Assembly: GCF_020531945.1 (NCBI RefSeq)
Contig: NZ_JAJATZ010000004.1
Span: 296,385 to 360,384, forward strand
Direction: 5' to 3'
DNA length: 64,000 nt
Source: Loktanella gaetbuli
GTDB lineage: Bacteria > Pseudomonadota > Alphaproteobacteria > Rhodobacterales > Rhodobacteraceae
A program made the translations under genes and the position numbers. Position 1 is the stretch's first letter. Each line of letters begins with the position of its first letter. The notes under the pieces were generated by a model that saw only the letters and a list, made by a program, of their open reading frames with translations, made no database searches and was not told where the DNA came from. Shown one piece after another: positions 33,502-41,822 of this stretch.

Positions 33502-35064
33502 ATGATCTCTCGTATCCTAGGCACCACCTGCGCTGTTGCGCTTGTCGCTGGCGCGGCACAGGCCGAAACCAGCCTGACGATTCTGCACACCAACGACTTT
33601 CACGATCGGTTCGAGCCGATCAGCGCATTCGACAGCACCTGTTCGGCCGAGGACAACGCGGCAGGCGAATGCTTTGGCGGTATCGCGCGGATGGTCACTG
33701 CGATCAACGATGCGCGCGCGGCAGCGGCGGGCGACGTGCTGCTGCTGGATGCAGGCGATCAGTTTCAGGGGTCGCTGTTTTTCACGCGCTACGGTGGAGA
33801 GCTTGCCGCTGAATTCATGACGCAGCTTGACTATGACGCCATGGCGGTCGGCAACCACGAATTCGACAACGGCCCCGAGGGGCTGGCCACGTTCCTCGAC
33901 ATGGTCGATTTTCCCGTTCTGTCGGCCAACATCGACGTCAGCCAGAGCAATCTGCTGGCCGGCAAGGTCGCGAAAAGCGTGACGCTCGACACCGCAAGCG
34001 GCGCTCAGGTCGGCGTTGTTTCGGTGCTGGCCGAGGATACGCCGGAAACCTCGTCGCCCGGCGATCAGGTAATCTTTTCATCCATCGTGGACGGTGCGCA
34101 GTCTGAAATCGACGCGCTGACGGACGCCGGTGTGAACAAGATCATCCTGCTGACACATGTCGGCCTGAACGCGGACATGCGCCTGGCCGAGGAGCTGACC
34201 GGCGTGGACATGATCATCGGCGGCCATTCGCATACGCTGCTGGGTGACATGGAAGGCGCCGAGGGCAGCTATCCGACGATGACCAATGACGTGCCGATCT
34301 TTCAGGCCTATGCCTATGGCAAGTATCTGGGCGAAATCGACGTGACGTTTGACGATGCGGGCGAAATCACCGCGATGTCGGGCGCGCCGAAACTGCTGGA
34401 CGCCTCTGTTGCCGAAGACGAGGCCACCGTGGCGCGCGTCAGGGAACTGGCCGGCCCGCTGGAGGAAATCCGCCAAAAGGTCATCGGCGAGACGACCGAC
34501 GTGGTCGAGGGCAACCGCGATGTCTGCCGTGCGATGGAATGTTCGGGCGGCAATCTGGTGGCGGATGCAATGCTGGACCGGGTCGCTGATCAGGGCATCC
34601 AGATCGCGATTGCCAACGCAGGCGGTATCCGTGCCAGCATTGATGCGGGCGAGGTGACGCAAGGAGAGGTTCTGACGGTGCTGCCGTTCCAGAACACCCT
34701 GTCGACCTTTGAGGTGACTGGTCAGGCAATGCTGGACGCCCTCGAAAACGGTGTCAGCGCAATTGCGGACGGTGCAGGTCGTTTCCCGCAGGTCGCTGGC
34801 ATGACCTTTACCGTGACCACATCGGCAGAGGCGGGCAACCGGATTTCCGACGTGATGGTCGGCGGAGAGCCGATTGATCCTGCCGCCACCTACGGCGTGG
34901 TCAGCAACAACTACGTGCGCAACGGCGGTGACGGCTATGCGATGTTCGAGGACGCGCAGAACGCCTATGACTTTGGCCCGGATCTGGCCGATGTCGTTGC
35001 CGAATATATCGCCGAAAACGGGCCTTATACGCCTTACACCGACGGTCGCATCACGATGAACTGA
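33502..35064 (+). CDS. Periplasmic bifunctional metallophosphatase/5'-nucleotidase
   Basis: A 520-residue UshA/NadN-type enzyme that releases phosphate from nucleotides in the periplasm. A signal peptide (MISRILGTTCAVALVAGAAQ) precedes the metallophosphatase domain: TSLTILHTNDFHDRFEPI, LLDAGDQFQGSLFFTRYGGE, AVGNHEFDNGPEG and GGHSHTLLGDMEG supply the two-metal site. The C-terminal 5'-nucleotidase domain (about 330-515) has IAIANAGGIRASIDAGEVTQ, LPFQNTLSTFEV and NNYVRNGGDGYAMF. I choose the ATG at 33502, with a GGGGAA site, over upstream frame extension because it starts the signal peptide. It probably serves nucleotide scavenging for phosphate and carbon. Confidence 0.93.
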   Translation: MISRILGTTCAVALVAGAAQAETSLTILHTNDFHDRFEPISAFDSTCSAEDNAAGECFGGIARMVTAINDARAAAAGDVLLLDAGDQFQGSLFFTRYGGELAAEFMTQLDYDAMAVGNHEFDNGPEGLATFLDMVDFPVLSANIDVSQSNLLAGKVAKSVTLDTASGAQVGVVSVLAEDTPETSSPGDQVIFSSIVDGAQSEIDALTDAGVNKIILLTHVGLNADMRLAEELTGVDMIIGGHSHTLLGDMEGAEGSYPTMTNDVPIFQAYAYGKYLGEIDVTFDDAGEITAMSGAPKLLDASVAEDEATVARVRELAGPLEEIRQKVIGETTDVVEGNRDVCRAMECSGGNLVADAMLDRVADQGIQIAIANAGGIRASIDAGEVTQGEVLTVLPFQNTLSTFEVTGQAMLDALENGVSAIADGAGRFPQVAGMTFTVTTSAEAGNRISDVMVGGEPIDPAATYGVVSNNYVRNGGDGYAMFEDAQNAYDFGPDLADVVAEYIAENGPYTPYTDGRITMN

Positions 35065-35091
35065 TCCTGTCGGATTGCTGTTCAGGATTGG

Positions 35092-35126
35092 GGGCGCTGC
35101 GGGAAACCGCTGCGCCCTTTCTGTTT
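35092..35126 (+). terminator. Intrinsic terminator after the 5'-nucleotidase gene
   Basis: GGGCGC-T-GCGG, loop GAAA, CCGC-T-GCGCCC forms a stem with a single T-T mismatch, followed by a T-rich tract (TTTCTGTTTTT). It lies 28 bp after the stop and before the SRAP gene. Confidence 0.7.
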
Positions 35127-35152
35127 TTGGTGGGGATGATTAGGTTGGGATC

Positions 35153-35818
35153 ATGTGCGGACGTATGGCGATCACACTGCCCCAAGAGGCAATGATACAG
35201 GTGTTTGACGCCGTGGCATCGAACGACCTGCCGCCCGTGCCCAACTACAACGTCTGCCCGACAGTCGATGTGCACACGGTGACCAGTGACGCAGGCACGC
35301 GGCGGCTGCGCCCGATGCGCTGGGGGTTCATTCCACACTGGTACGATAAACCCGGCGGCGGCCCATTGCTGATCAACGCGCGGTCCGAAACCATCGCTGA
35401 CAAACCCGCCTTTCGTCAGGCCGCGCGGGTCCGTCGTTGTCTGATCGTGGCGTCGGGTTTTTACGAATGGCAGCGCGAGGATGGGGCAAAACCGCGACCT
35501 TGGTACATTACGCGCAGTGACGGCGGGCCGATGGTTTTTGCAGGGGTTTGGCAGGACTGGGACCGGGGTGATACGCAACTGACCACCTGTGCCGTTGTGA
35601 CCTGCACGGCAAATGATGCAATGGCCCCGATCCATCACCGGCTGCCGGTGATCCTGTCACCTGCGGATTGGCCGCTTTGGCTGGGTGAGGCCGGCCACGG
35701 TGCCGCCACGCTGATGAAACCCTGCGCTGATGATGCGCTGCGGTTCACGCGAGTGGGGGTGGCGGTCAACAGCAACCGGGCCACTGGCCCGGACCTCATC
35801 CTGCCGGTCGATCAATAG
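35153..35818 (+). CDS. SOS response-associated peptidase (SRAP/HMCES family)
   Basis: A 221-residue SRAP-domain protein that forms a covalent crosslink with abasic sites in single-stranded DNA (established for HMCES and E. coli YedK). The catalytic Cys2 is exposed after Met removal (MCGRMAITLPQEAMIQ); NYNVCPTVDVHTV, RWGFIPHWYDKP, NARSETIADKPAFRQAARVR, GFYEWQR (the glutamate) and PIHHRLPVIL (the histidine) are all present. It should therefore be active. Its 3' end overlaps the convergent hypothetical gene by 7 bp. I see no LexA-type site upstream, so SOS control is not shown. Confidence 0.95.
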   Translation: MCGRMAITLPQEAMIQVFDAVASNDLPPVPNYNVCPTVDVHTVTSDAGTRRLRPMRWGFIPHWYDKPGGGPLLINARSETIADKPAFRQAARVRRCLIVASGFYEWQREDGAKPRPWYITRSDGGPMVFAGVWQDWDRGDTQLTTCAVVTCTANDAMAPIHHRLPVILSPADWPLWLGEAGHGAATLMKPCADDALRFTRVGVAVNSNRATGPDLILPVDQ

Positions 35819-36342
35819 GTCAGGGTGGGGAGCCCTTCGATCAGCGTTCCGGGATCGATCTCTGTGACGATCTGTTCTTCGATCTCCGTCCGTTGCTCTT
35901 CGCAATAGACGGTGCGGGTTTCCCAACGGCAAAAGTAACCCAGGAAAAGACAGACCCTGACCTGCTGCGTCCCGCAGGCATAGCGGTCGATATAGGTCCG
36001 GGTGATCAGATTGACCGCGCGAATTTCAGACGGTCCCTTGTCCAGCAGGATCGGCGATTGTGCCCCGTCATTGATGAGCGGGGTATACACCTTTTGACCG
36101 GAATCGTTTTGATAGCGCAGGTGCACATTCCTGTCGGAATGATTGAAAAAACAGATATCGACCTGGGTCGAATCCCACGGCGTTGTCAGTTCCTCGTAAT
36201 AGATTTCAGGCGGGAAAATCCCGTCAGGTTCGATTCGGAACACCTCGTCATTGATATCGCAGGCCTGATTTGCCGCCTGCGCCTGCGCCATGCCAGGGCC
36301 GAAACCCAGAACACAGATCATCAAGAGAAAAGCCTGCCGCAT
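35812..36342 (-). CDS. Secreted cysteine-containing hypothetical protein
   Basis: A 176-residue protein with a signal peptide (MRQAFLLMICVLGFGPGMAQ, cleaved around AQAQA). Six cysteines remain in the mature part, arranged ACDI, DICFF, ACGT, VCLF, FCRW and YCEE, so up to three disulfides are possible in the periplasm. The central region QVDICFFNHSDRNVHLRYQN looks like a beta-sandwich. I do not recognise the family. It is a single gene between SRAP (tail-to-tail, 7-bp overlap) and tRNA-Gly. Confidence 0.65.
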   Translation of the reverse strand: MRQAFLLMICVLGFGPGMAQAQAANQACDINDEVFRIEPDGIFPPEIYYEELTTPWDSTQVDICFFNHSDRNVHLRYQNDSGQKVYTPLINDGAQSPILLDKGPSEIRAVNLITRTYIDRYACGTQQVRVCLFLGYFCRWETRTVYCEEQRTEIEEQIVTEIDPGTLIEGLPTLTY

Positions 36343-36433
36343 TTTATTCCTACTTCGCTTTGTTCCGGTCGAGGTCCGGGCGTTGGTGTTCCGCTATCGG
36401 GCCAATCGGGCGATTTTAAGGCGTCTGTCGGGC

Positions 36434-36462
36434 TTGCACTGACCCGAAATCGCGCGATATAG
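36434..36462 (+). promoter_or_regulatory. Sigma-70 type promoter of tRNA-Gly (UCC)
   Basis: TTGCAC (36434-36439), a 17-bp spacer and ATATAG (36457-36462) lie 19 bases before the tRNA. The same -35 hexamer occurs before tRNA-Thr. Confidence 0.5.
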
Positions 36463-36480
36463 AGACGGCAAGGACACAGC

Positions 36481-36554
36481 GCGGGCGTTGTGTAATGGTA
36501 AGACCTCAGCCTTCCAAGCTGATGACACGGGTTCGATTCCCGTCGCCCGCTCCA
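36481..36554 (+). tRNA. tRNA-Gly (anticodon UCC)
   Basis: Acceptor GCGGGCG pairs with CGCCCGC, the anticodon stem-loop is TCAGC-CTTCCAA-GCTGA (TCC), the T arm is CGGG-TTCGATTC-CCG, then T and CCA. Total 74 nt. Decodes GGA/GGG. Confidence 0.95.
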
Positions 36555-36653
36555 CTCCTTTGCTTCAGGGAAATGCACCTTAGGTCGCGGCCTCGCGCGC
36601 TTGTGTCCGGCGGTCCCGCCTTTTATGTCCGCACGGACAAAAGGACGAACATC

Positions 36654-38447
36654 ATGGCCGATCACCCTAAATCCAGCGACACCGAGCGCGAAAAGTCCAA
36701 GAACATGGGCGCGCTGCGGCAGTTGTTGCCGTTTCTGTGGCCCTACCGTTTGATGATGGGACTGGCGGGTGCGGCATTGGTGCTGACCGCCATCGTGTCA
36801 CTGATCCTGCCGTTGGCCGTGCGCCGCGTTGTCGACAATTTCGATGTGTCGTCTGCCGTTCTGCTGGATGGATATTTTGCGGCGGCGCTGGGCATCGCGC
36901 TGTTGCTCGCTGTGGGAACCGCGCTGCGCTATTATCTGGTGACGCGTCTGGGTGAACGGGTCGTGGCCGATATCCGTGTTGCCGTGTTCGACCGCATGAT
37001 CGGCATGTCGCCCGCGTTTTTCGAGAAAATCATGACCGGCGAAGTCCTGAGCCGGATCACGACAGATACCACTCTGATCCTGTCGGTCATCGGGTCATCC
37101 GTCTCTGTCGCCTTGCGCAACGTGTTAATCTTCTTTGGCGGTCTGATCCTGATGATGTTCACCTCGGCCAAGCTGACGGGCATGGTCCTGCTGCTGGTGC
37201 CGGCCGTGATCGTGCCCATCGTTCTGCTGGGCCGACGTTTGCGTGCACTCAGCCGCGAAAACCAGGATTGGATCGCCCAAAGCTCTGGGTCCGCGTCCGA
37301 GGCGTTGTTGTCCGTGCAGACCGTGCAGGCGTTCACCCACGAGAAACGCAGCCGTCAGGCGTTCTGGGATGTGACGGAGAAATCATTCGTCGCCGCGCGC
37401 CGCCGCATCGGTGTGCGGGCCTGGATGACAGCCATCGTGATTTTCCTGATCTTCGCCGGGATCGTGGGCGTGTTGTGGATGGGTGCGCGCGATGTGCGCA
37501 CCGAGGTGATGACCGTGGGCGAACTGGTCCAGTTCGTGATCTATTCGGTCATGGTGGCTGGTGCCGTAGGCGCACTGACGGAAATCTGGGGCGAATTGCA
37601 ACGCGCGGCGGGGGCTACGGAACGGCTGGTCGAGCTGCTGGAATCGCGCGACGCGGTGCAAGACCCGGTCGATCCCAAACCCGTGGGCAACCTGCGCACC
37701 GGGCATATTGTTTTTGACAATGTCACGTTCCGCTATCCGGGCAGGCCTAGCGTGGCCGCGCTGGACGGGGTGTCGCTGGACGTGGCACCGGGCGAAACTG
37801 TTGCTCTGGTCGGCCCGTCAGGTGCGGGCAAGACGACGATCATTCAGCTGATCCAGCGGTTCTATGACCCCACCACGGGCCGCATCACGATGGACGGTGT
37901 CGATCTGCGCGACATGGACCGGGCCGATTTTCGGGCACAGGTGGCGCTGGTGCCGCAGGACCCTGTGATCTTTGCCGATACGGCGCGTGAGAACATTCGG
38001 TTTGGCAGACCCGGTGCGACCGACGCCGAGGTCGAAGAGGCCGCGCGAGCCGCGGCGGCGCATGATTTCCTGACGGCCTTGCCAGAGGGCTACGATTCCT
38101 ATGTCGGGGAACGCGGCGTCATGCTGTCGGGCGGCCAGAAGCAACGCATCGCAATCGCCCGCGCGATCCTGCGCGACGCACCGATCCTGCTGCTGGACGA
38201 GGCAACCAGCGCGCTGGACGCACAAAGCGAGCGTCTGGTGCAACAGGCCGTCGATGATCTGGCCCGCAGTCGTACCACGCTGATTGTCGCGCATCGCTTG
38301 GCGACCGTGAAAAAGGCGGACCGCATCGTGGTGTTTGACGGCGGACGAATCGTGGCCACGGGCACCCATGACAGTCTTGTGGCTGAAAACGGGCTTTATG
38401 CGCGACTTGCGCGGCTGCAATTCACCGAAGGTTTGGCTGCGGAATAG
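36654..38447 (+). CDS. ABC exporter, fused permease and ATPase (MsbA-like)
   Basis: A 597-residue half-transporter that works as a homodimer or with a partner. Six membrane helices lie in residues 20-300 (LMMGLAGAALVLTAIVSLIL; SVIGSSVSVALRNVLIFFGG). The nucleotide-binding domain has Walker A VGPSGAGKTTIIQLI, Q-loop LVPQDPVIFADTARENI, signature LSGGQKQRIAIARAIL, Walker B ILLLDEATSALD and H-loop VAHRLATV. The family exports lipids, glycolipids or drugs. The start is the ATG at 36654 after AAGGACGAAC, not the upstream frame running through the tRNA. No substrate can be assigned. Confidence 0.93.
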   Translation: MADHPKSSDTEREKSKNMGALRQLLPFLWPYRLMMGLAGAALVLTAIVSLILPLAVRRVVDNFDVSSAVLLDGYFAAALGIALLLAVGTALRYYLVTRLGERVVADIRVAVFDRMIGMSPAFFEKIMTGEVLSRITTDTTLILSVIGSSVSVALRNVLIFFGGLILMMFTSAKLTGMVLLLVPAVIVPIVLLGRRLRALSRENQDWIAQSSGSASEALLSVQTVQAFTHEKRSRQAFWDVTEKSFVAARRRIGVRAWMTAIVIFLIFAGIVGVLWMGARDVRTEVMTVGELVQFVIYSVMVAGAVGALTEIWGELQRAAGATERLVELLESRDAVQDPVDPKPVGNLRTGHIVFDNVTFRYPGRPSVAALDGVSLDVAPGETVALVGPSGAGKTTIIQLIQRFYDPTTGRITMDGVDLRDMDRADFRAQVALVPQDPVIFADTARENIRFGRPGATDAEVEEAARAAAAHDFLTALPEGYDSYVGERGVMLSGGQKQRIAIARAILRDAPILLLDEATSALDAQSERLVQQAVDDLARSRTTLIVAHRLATVKKADRIVVFDGGRIVATGTHDSLVAENGLYARLARLQFTEGLAAE

Positions 38448-38555
38448 CGAAATTGCGCTGCGTCAGTCTTGCGTTGCCCCCCCAATCGCGTCCATCGTCC
38501 TGACCAGCCAAATGACGATCCACCTAAGGGTCGCACACGTCTTGGGAGGGACATC

Positions 38556-40445
38556 ATGGGATACGCCGGCTTCGCCGACCGCAATGCGATTGAACAGGAA
38601 TCCGCTTGGGCTGATCGGGACATGCCGGTCACCACCTATGCGCAGCTATCTGCCACGGCGGCAAAATTTCCGGACCGTCCGGCGGTCACGTTCCAGCTGT
38701 TCTCAGGCCCCAAGGATCCGGCAGAGACCTTTACCTGGTCGCAGCTCAAGGATCGCACGACACAGACTGCGAATCTGTTCCGCAGCCTTGGCATCAAGGA
38801 AGGCGACGTGGTCGCCTATATGCTGCCCAACTGTTCTGAGGCTGTGCTGACCTATCTGGGCGGTCAGGTTGCAGGCATCGTCAACCCGCTGAACCCGCTG
38901 CTGGAGGCCGAACAGATCGCGGCGATCCTGCGCGAGACGAACGCAAAGGTGCTGGTGACGCTGCGGAGTTTCCCCAAAACCGACGTCGCCCAAAAGGCGG
39001 CGGCTGCCGTCGCACTGGCCCCCAACGTCAAGCACGTGGTCGAGGTCGATCTGCACAGGTATCTGACCGGTGCAAGGAAACTGATCGTGCCGCTGATCCG
39101 TCCCAAAAACCCCGTGGAACACAAGGCCAAGGTGATCCCCTTTGACAAATCGGTGTCGCAGCAGTCGACCGAATTGCAGTTCATGGACAGCCCCACAGAC
39201 CGTGTGGCGGCTTATTTCCACACCGGTGGCACGACCGGCATGCCAAAGGTCGCGCAGCACCGCTATTCCGGCATCATCTACAATGCCTGGTTGGGTGCGC
39301 GCCTGTTGTTCACGGAAAAGGACGTGCAGATTTGTCCTTTGCCGATGTTCCACGTCTTTGCGGCCATTGTGTCACTGGGCGCATCACTGGGATCCGGCGC
39401 GCATGTCGTGTTCCCGACGCCGCAGGGCTACCGGGGTGATGGCGTATTCGACAACTTCTGGAAACTGGTCGAACGTTACAAAGTGACGTTCATGATCACC
39501 GTGCCCACTGCGATGTCGGCGCTGATGCAGCGCAAGGTGGACGCCGATATTTCCAGTCTGAAACTGGCATTCTGCGGGTCGGCACCGCTGCCACTGGAAC
39601 TGTATCGCCGCTTTGAAGAGGCCGCAGGCATCACCATCTGCGAGGGCTACGGCCTGACAGAGGCCACTTGCCTTGTGTCGATCAACCCACCCGCCGGCGA
39701 GAAAAAGGTCGGGTCCATCGGGATTCCCTTCCCGCATACCAAGATCAAGATCATGTCCGTCGAGACCCACGAGGAATGCGCCATCGACGAGATCGGCGAA
39801 ATCTGCGTGTCCAACCCAGGCGTGTTTAGCGGTCATACCTACACCGAGGCGGACAAGAACAAGAACCTGTTCTACGCCGGTGAGACCGATCAGAACGAAT
39901 ACCTGCGGACGGGCGATCTGGGCCGCGTCGATTCCGATGGCTATGTCTGGATCACGGGCCGGGCCAAGGACCTGATCATCCGTGGTGGCCACAACATCGA
40001 TCCGGCCGAAATCGAAGAGGCGCTTGCCGGGCACGACGCCGTGGCATTCTGCGGGGCCATCGGCCAGCCTGACAGCCACGCGGGCGAAATTCCCTGCGCC
40101 TACGTTGAACTGGTCGCGGGCGCATCGGTCACCGAGGCCGAATTGCTGGACTATGCCAAATCGAAGATCCACGAACGTGCGGCCTATCCCAAGCACCTCG
40201 AGATCTTGGACGAGCTGCCCAAGACGGCGGTCGGCAAGATTTTCAAGCCGGACCTGCGCAAGCGGGCGATCACCCGTGTGTTCGACGCAGCCCTGTCTGA
40301 CAAGGGCATCGCCGCGCATGTGGAATCGGTGACCGAGGACAAGAAGCTGGGTCTGGTCGCGCATATCGCGACGAAATCCGCGTCCAAAGACGATATCGCA
40401 GCGGTGCTATCGGAATACACCGTCGCTTGGGATATGGCAGAGTAA
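38556..40445 (+). CDS. Acyl-CoA synthetase (AMP-forming)
   Basis: A 629-residue ANL-superfamily enzyme activating a carboxylic acid to its CoA thioester. Motifs: AYFHTGGTTGMPKVAQH (A3/P-loop), CEGYGLTEATCLV (A5), YLRTGDLGRVDSDGYVWITG (A7), RAKDLIIRGGHNIDPAEIEE (A8), and LPKTAVGKIFKPDLRKRAI (A10 with the catalytic lysine). Longer than most fatty acyl-CoA ligases of about 550 residues, because of extra sequence in the first third and a C-terminal extension. Substrate not determinable. GGGAGGG is placed directly before the ATG at 38556. It follows the exporter by 108 bp on the same strand. Confidence 0.9.
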   Translation: MGYAGFADRNAIEQESAWADRDMPVTTYAQLSATAAKFPDRPAVTFQLFSGPKDPAETFTWSQLKDRTTQTANLFRSLGIKEGDVVAYMLPNCSEAVLTYLGGQVAGIVNPLNPLLEAEQIAAILRETNAKVLVTLRSFPKTDVAQKAAAAVALAPNVKHVVEVDLHRYLTGARKLIVPLIRPKNPVEHKAKVIPFDKSVSQQSTELQFMDSPTDRVAAYFHTGGTTGMPKVAQHRYSGIIYNAWLGARLLFTEKDVQICPLPMFHVFAAIVSLGASLGSGAHVVFPTPQGYRGDGVFDNFWKLVERYKVTFMITVPTAMSALMQRKVDADISSLKLAFCGSAPLPLELYRRFEEAAGITICEGYGLTEATCLVSINPPAGEKKVGSIGIPFPHTKIKIMSVETHEECAIDEIGEICVSNPGVFSGHTYTEADKNKNLFYAGETDQNEYLRTGDLGRVDSDGYVWITGRAKDLIIRGGHNIDPAEIEEALAGHDAVAFCGAIGQPDSHAGEIPCAYVELVAGASVTEAELLDYAKSKIHERAAYPKHLEILDELPKTAVGKIFKPDLRKRAITRVFDAALSDKGIAAHVESVTEDKKLGLVAHIATKSASKDDIAAVLSEYTVAWDMAE

Positions 40446-40451
40446 TGTCAG

Positions 40452-40472
40452 GGGGCGGCGCGCAGCCGCCCC
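40452..40472. terminator. Hairpin after the acyl-CoA synthetase gene
   Basis: GGGGCGGC, loop GCGCA, GCCGCCCC gives a perfect 8-bp stem in the 51-bp gap before the lipoprotein gene. No T-tract follows, so termination efficiency is uncertain. Confidence 0.4.
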
Positions 40473-40496
40473 GATTCCCAACCGCAGGTCACGCCC

Positions 40497-41108
40497 ATGT
40501 CCCGTTCCCGTTCCATCACCAAGCATTTTCGTCGCGCGCTGTTGGGCGCTGGCATTGCCGTCGCCGGTCTGGCCTTTGCGGCCTGTAGCCCCGAGGATGT
40601 GGCCGCGCTGAACGCGCAGGTCGCCACCACCCCAGAGGCCGCCCCCACGCCGCGCACGGGTGGCACGCGTCAGGCGCAGTCATCCGGCGGCCTGACATCG
40701 CTGCTGTGCGGGGCAGGGCTGTGTACCGATCGCAGACCGAAACCGCAGGGCAACCGCACCTATGTGATCGAAGGCGACGGCGGCGGGCAGATCATCAGCG
40801 CCGAGGCTGACCGCGAGATGCTGCGCCAATGGGGCGGACCCGTCGAAATCCGTTGGTACTGCAATTCGTCTTGTGTGATCTTTACCACGCTGCCCAATGC
40901 CTGCCTTGGGCCGCATCTGAAAATCGGGTTTCACAGTGCTGATGTGAACCGTGGTTTCGTCGGCAACGAACAGATCGCCAAATATCTGCGCGGCGGGATC
41001 AAGGAACGTTTCCTGCGCGAATGGCAATATGTGCCCAATGACGATCTGTATACAATCCGGGCGCGGGACTATGCCCGGCTGGATCCGCAGGTGCGCATCT
41101 GCGACTAG
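40497..41108 (+). CDS. Putative lipoprotein with ClpP-like periplasmic domain
   Basis: A 203-residue protein. The N-terminus ALLGAGIAVAGLAFAACSPE is a lipoprotein signal with lipobox FAAC. A Pro/Thr/Gly-rich linker is followed by a region (about 85-200) with GPVEIRWYCNSSCVIFTTLP and CLGPHLKIGFHSADVNRGFV; small periplasmic proteins related to ClpP peptidases have a G-x-C-x-S-x-C-type strand and a downstream His, which is what I see here. The match is suggestive only: no catalytic activity can be claimed. It lies 51 bp after the acyl-CoA synthetase and is convergent with the XRE regulator, whose stop it overlaps by four bases. Confidence 0.55.
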   Translation: MSRSRSITKHFRRALLGAGIAVAGLAFAACSPEDVAALNAQVATTPEAAPTPRTGGTRQAQSSGGLTSLLCGAGLCTDRRPKPQGNRTYVIEGDGGGQIISAEADREMLRQWGGPVEIRWYCNSSCVIFTTLPNACLGPHLKIGFHSADVNRGFVGNEQIAKYLRGGIKERFLREWQYVPNDDLYTIRARDYARLDPQVRICD

Positions 41109-41665
41109 AACGTCGGTGGTGTGCAGGCGCTGATCACGACGCAATCCGCGTCAGACAGGTTGCGGAACCGGTGGGGCAGGCGGCTATCGAACAGATAGCC
41201 GTCGCCTGTGCGCAGGATTTGCGTCTCTCCGTCGACCGTCACCTCAATTTCGCCATGCACGACAATGCCTGCTTCTTCTCCGTTGTGCTGCAGGGCCTCG
41301 GGTCCGGTATCGGCACCGGGGGGATAGGTTTCGTGCAGGATTTGCAGGGCATGTTCCGCGGCCCGACCCAACTGGCGCAGTGACACATGCGGGCCGGGGG
41401 TGTCGTCTTGCGGCGCGATTTCGGTAAATTGGTCAGCGGTGTAGAAATGACGCGGCGGGCTGCCGTCTTCGAGCGGGGCGAAAAAGTCGCCCATCGACAC
41501 CGGAAAGGCATCCAGAAGCGATTTCAGAGATGCCACCGACGGTGAGGTACGATTCTTTTCGATCAGTGAAATGGTCCCGTTCGTCAGTCCGGCCCGTGCG
41601 GCCAGTTCGCGTTGCGACAGGCCGTGTTTCTCGCGCAACTGGCGCAGCCTCTCACCGATGTCCAT
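41105..41665 (-). CDS. XRE-family regulator with C-terminal cupin (PuuR-like)
   Basis: A 186-residue repressor-type protein. The HTH at residues 1-60 reads MDIGERLRQLREKHGLSQRE then AGLTNGTISLIEKNRTSPSV; the cupin at about 105-180 includes EAGIVVHGEIEVTVDGETQI and GDGYLFDSRLPHRFRN. This architecture is that of PuuR of E. coli, the regulator of putrescine catabolism. The start at 41665 has AAGGA 9 bases upstream; an alternative ATG-like start lies at 41707. It is divergent from the aminotransferase gene (157 bp between), which suggests control of that gene and of the amine-related genes beyond it. The effector is not known; a polyamine or amino acid is plausible. Confidence 0.88.
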   Translation of the reverse strand: MDIGERLRQLREKHGLSQRELAARAGLTNGTISLIEKNRTSPSVASLKSLLDAFPVSMGDFFAPLEDGSPPRHFYTADQFTEIAPQDDTPGPHVSLRQLGRAAEHALQILHETYPPGADTGPEALQHNGEEAGIVVHGEIEVTVDGETQILRTGDGYLFDSRLPHRFRNLSDADCVVISACTPPTF

Positions 41666-41822
41666 TGATGCGAAATCCTTCTGTTTCCGACATCTCAATG
41701 CCTGCAAACGACCCCTGAAAACAAGGGTGTTCGTGCGCCGGGAATATCCGTTGACAAGTATATTAAACGGGTGTCACTGATATTCAACGCAGCCCCCCTC
41801 CAGCCCGCGAAAGGACCGTCGC
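41666..41822. promoter_or_regulatory. Divergent control region of XRE regulator and aminotransferase
   Basis: On the minus strand TTGAAT (41787-41782), a 16-bp spacer and TAATAT form a plausible promoter for the regulator. On the plus strand a perfect -35 TTGACA (41751-41756) is followed by a poor -10 region. The segment contains the inverted pair TGACA/TGTCA (41752-41775 region) and TTGA/TCAA ends, so an operator overlapping both promoters is possible. AAGGA at about 41811 is the aminotransferase ribosome binding site. Confidence 0.35.
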
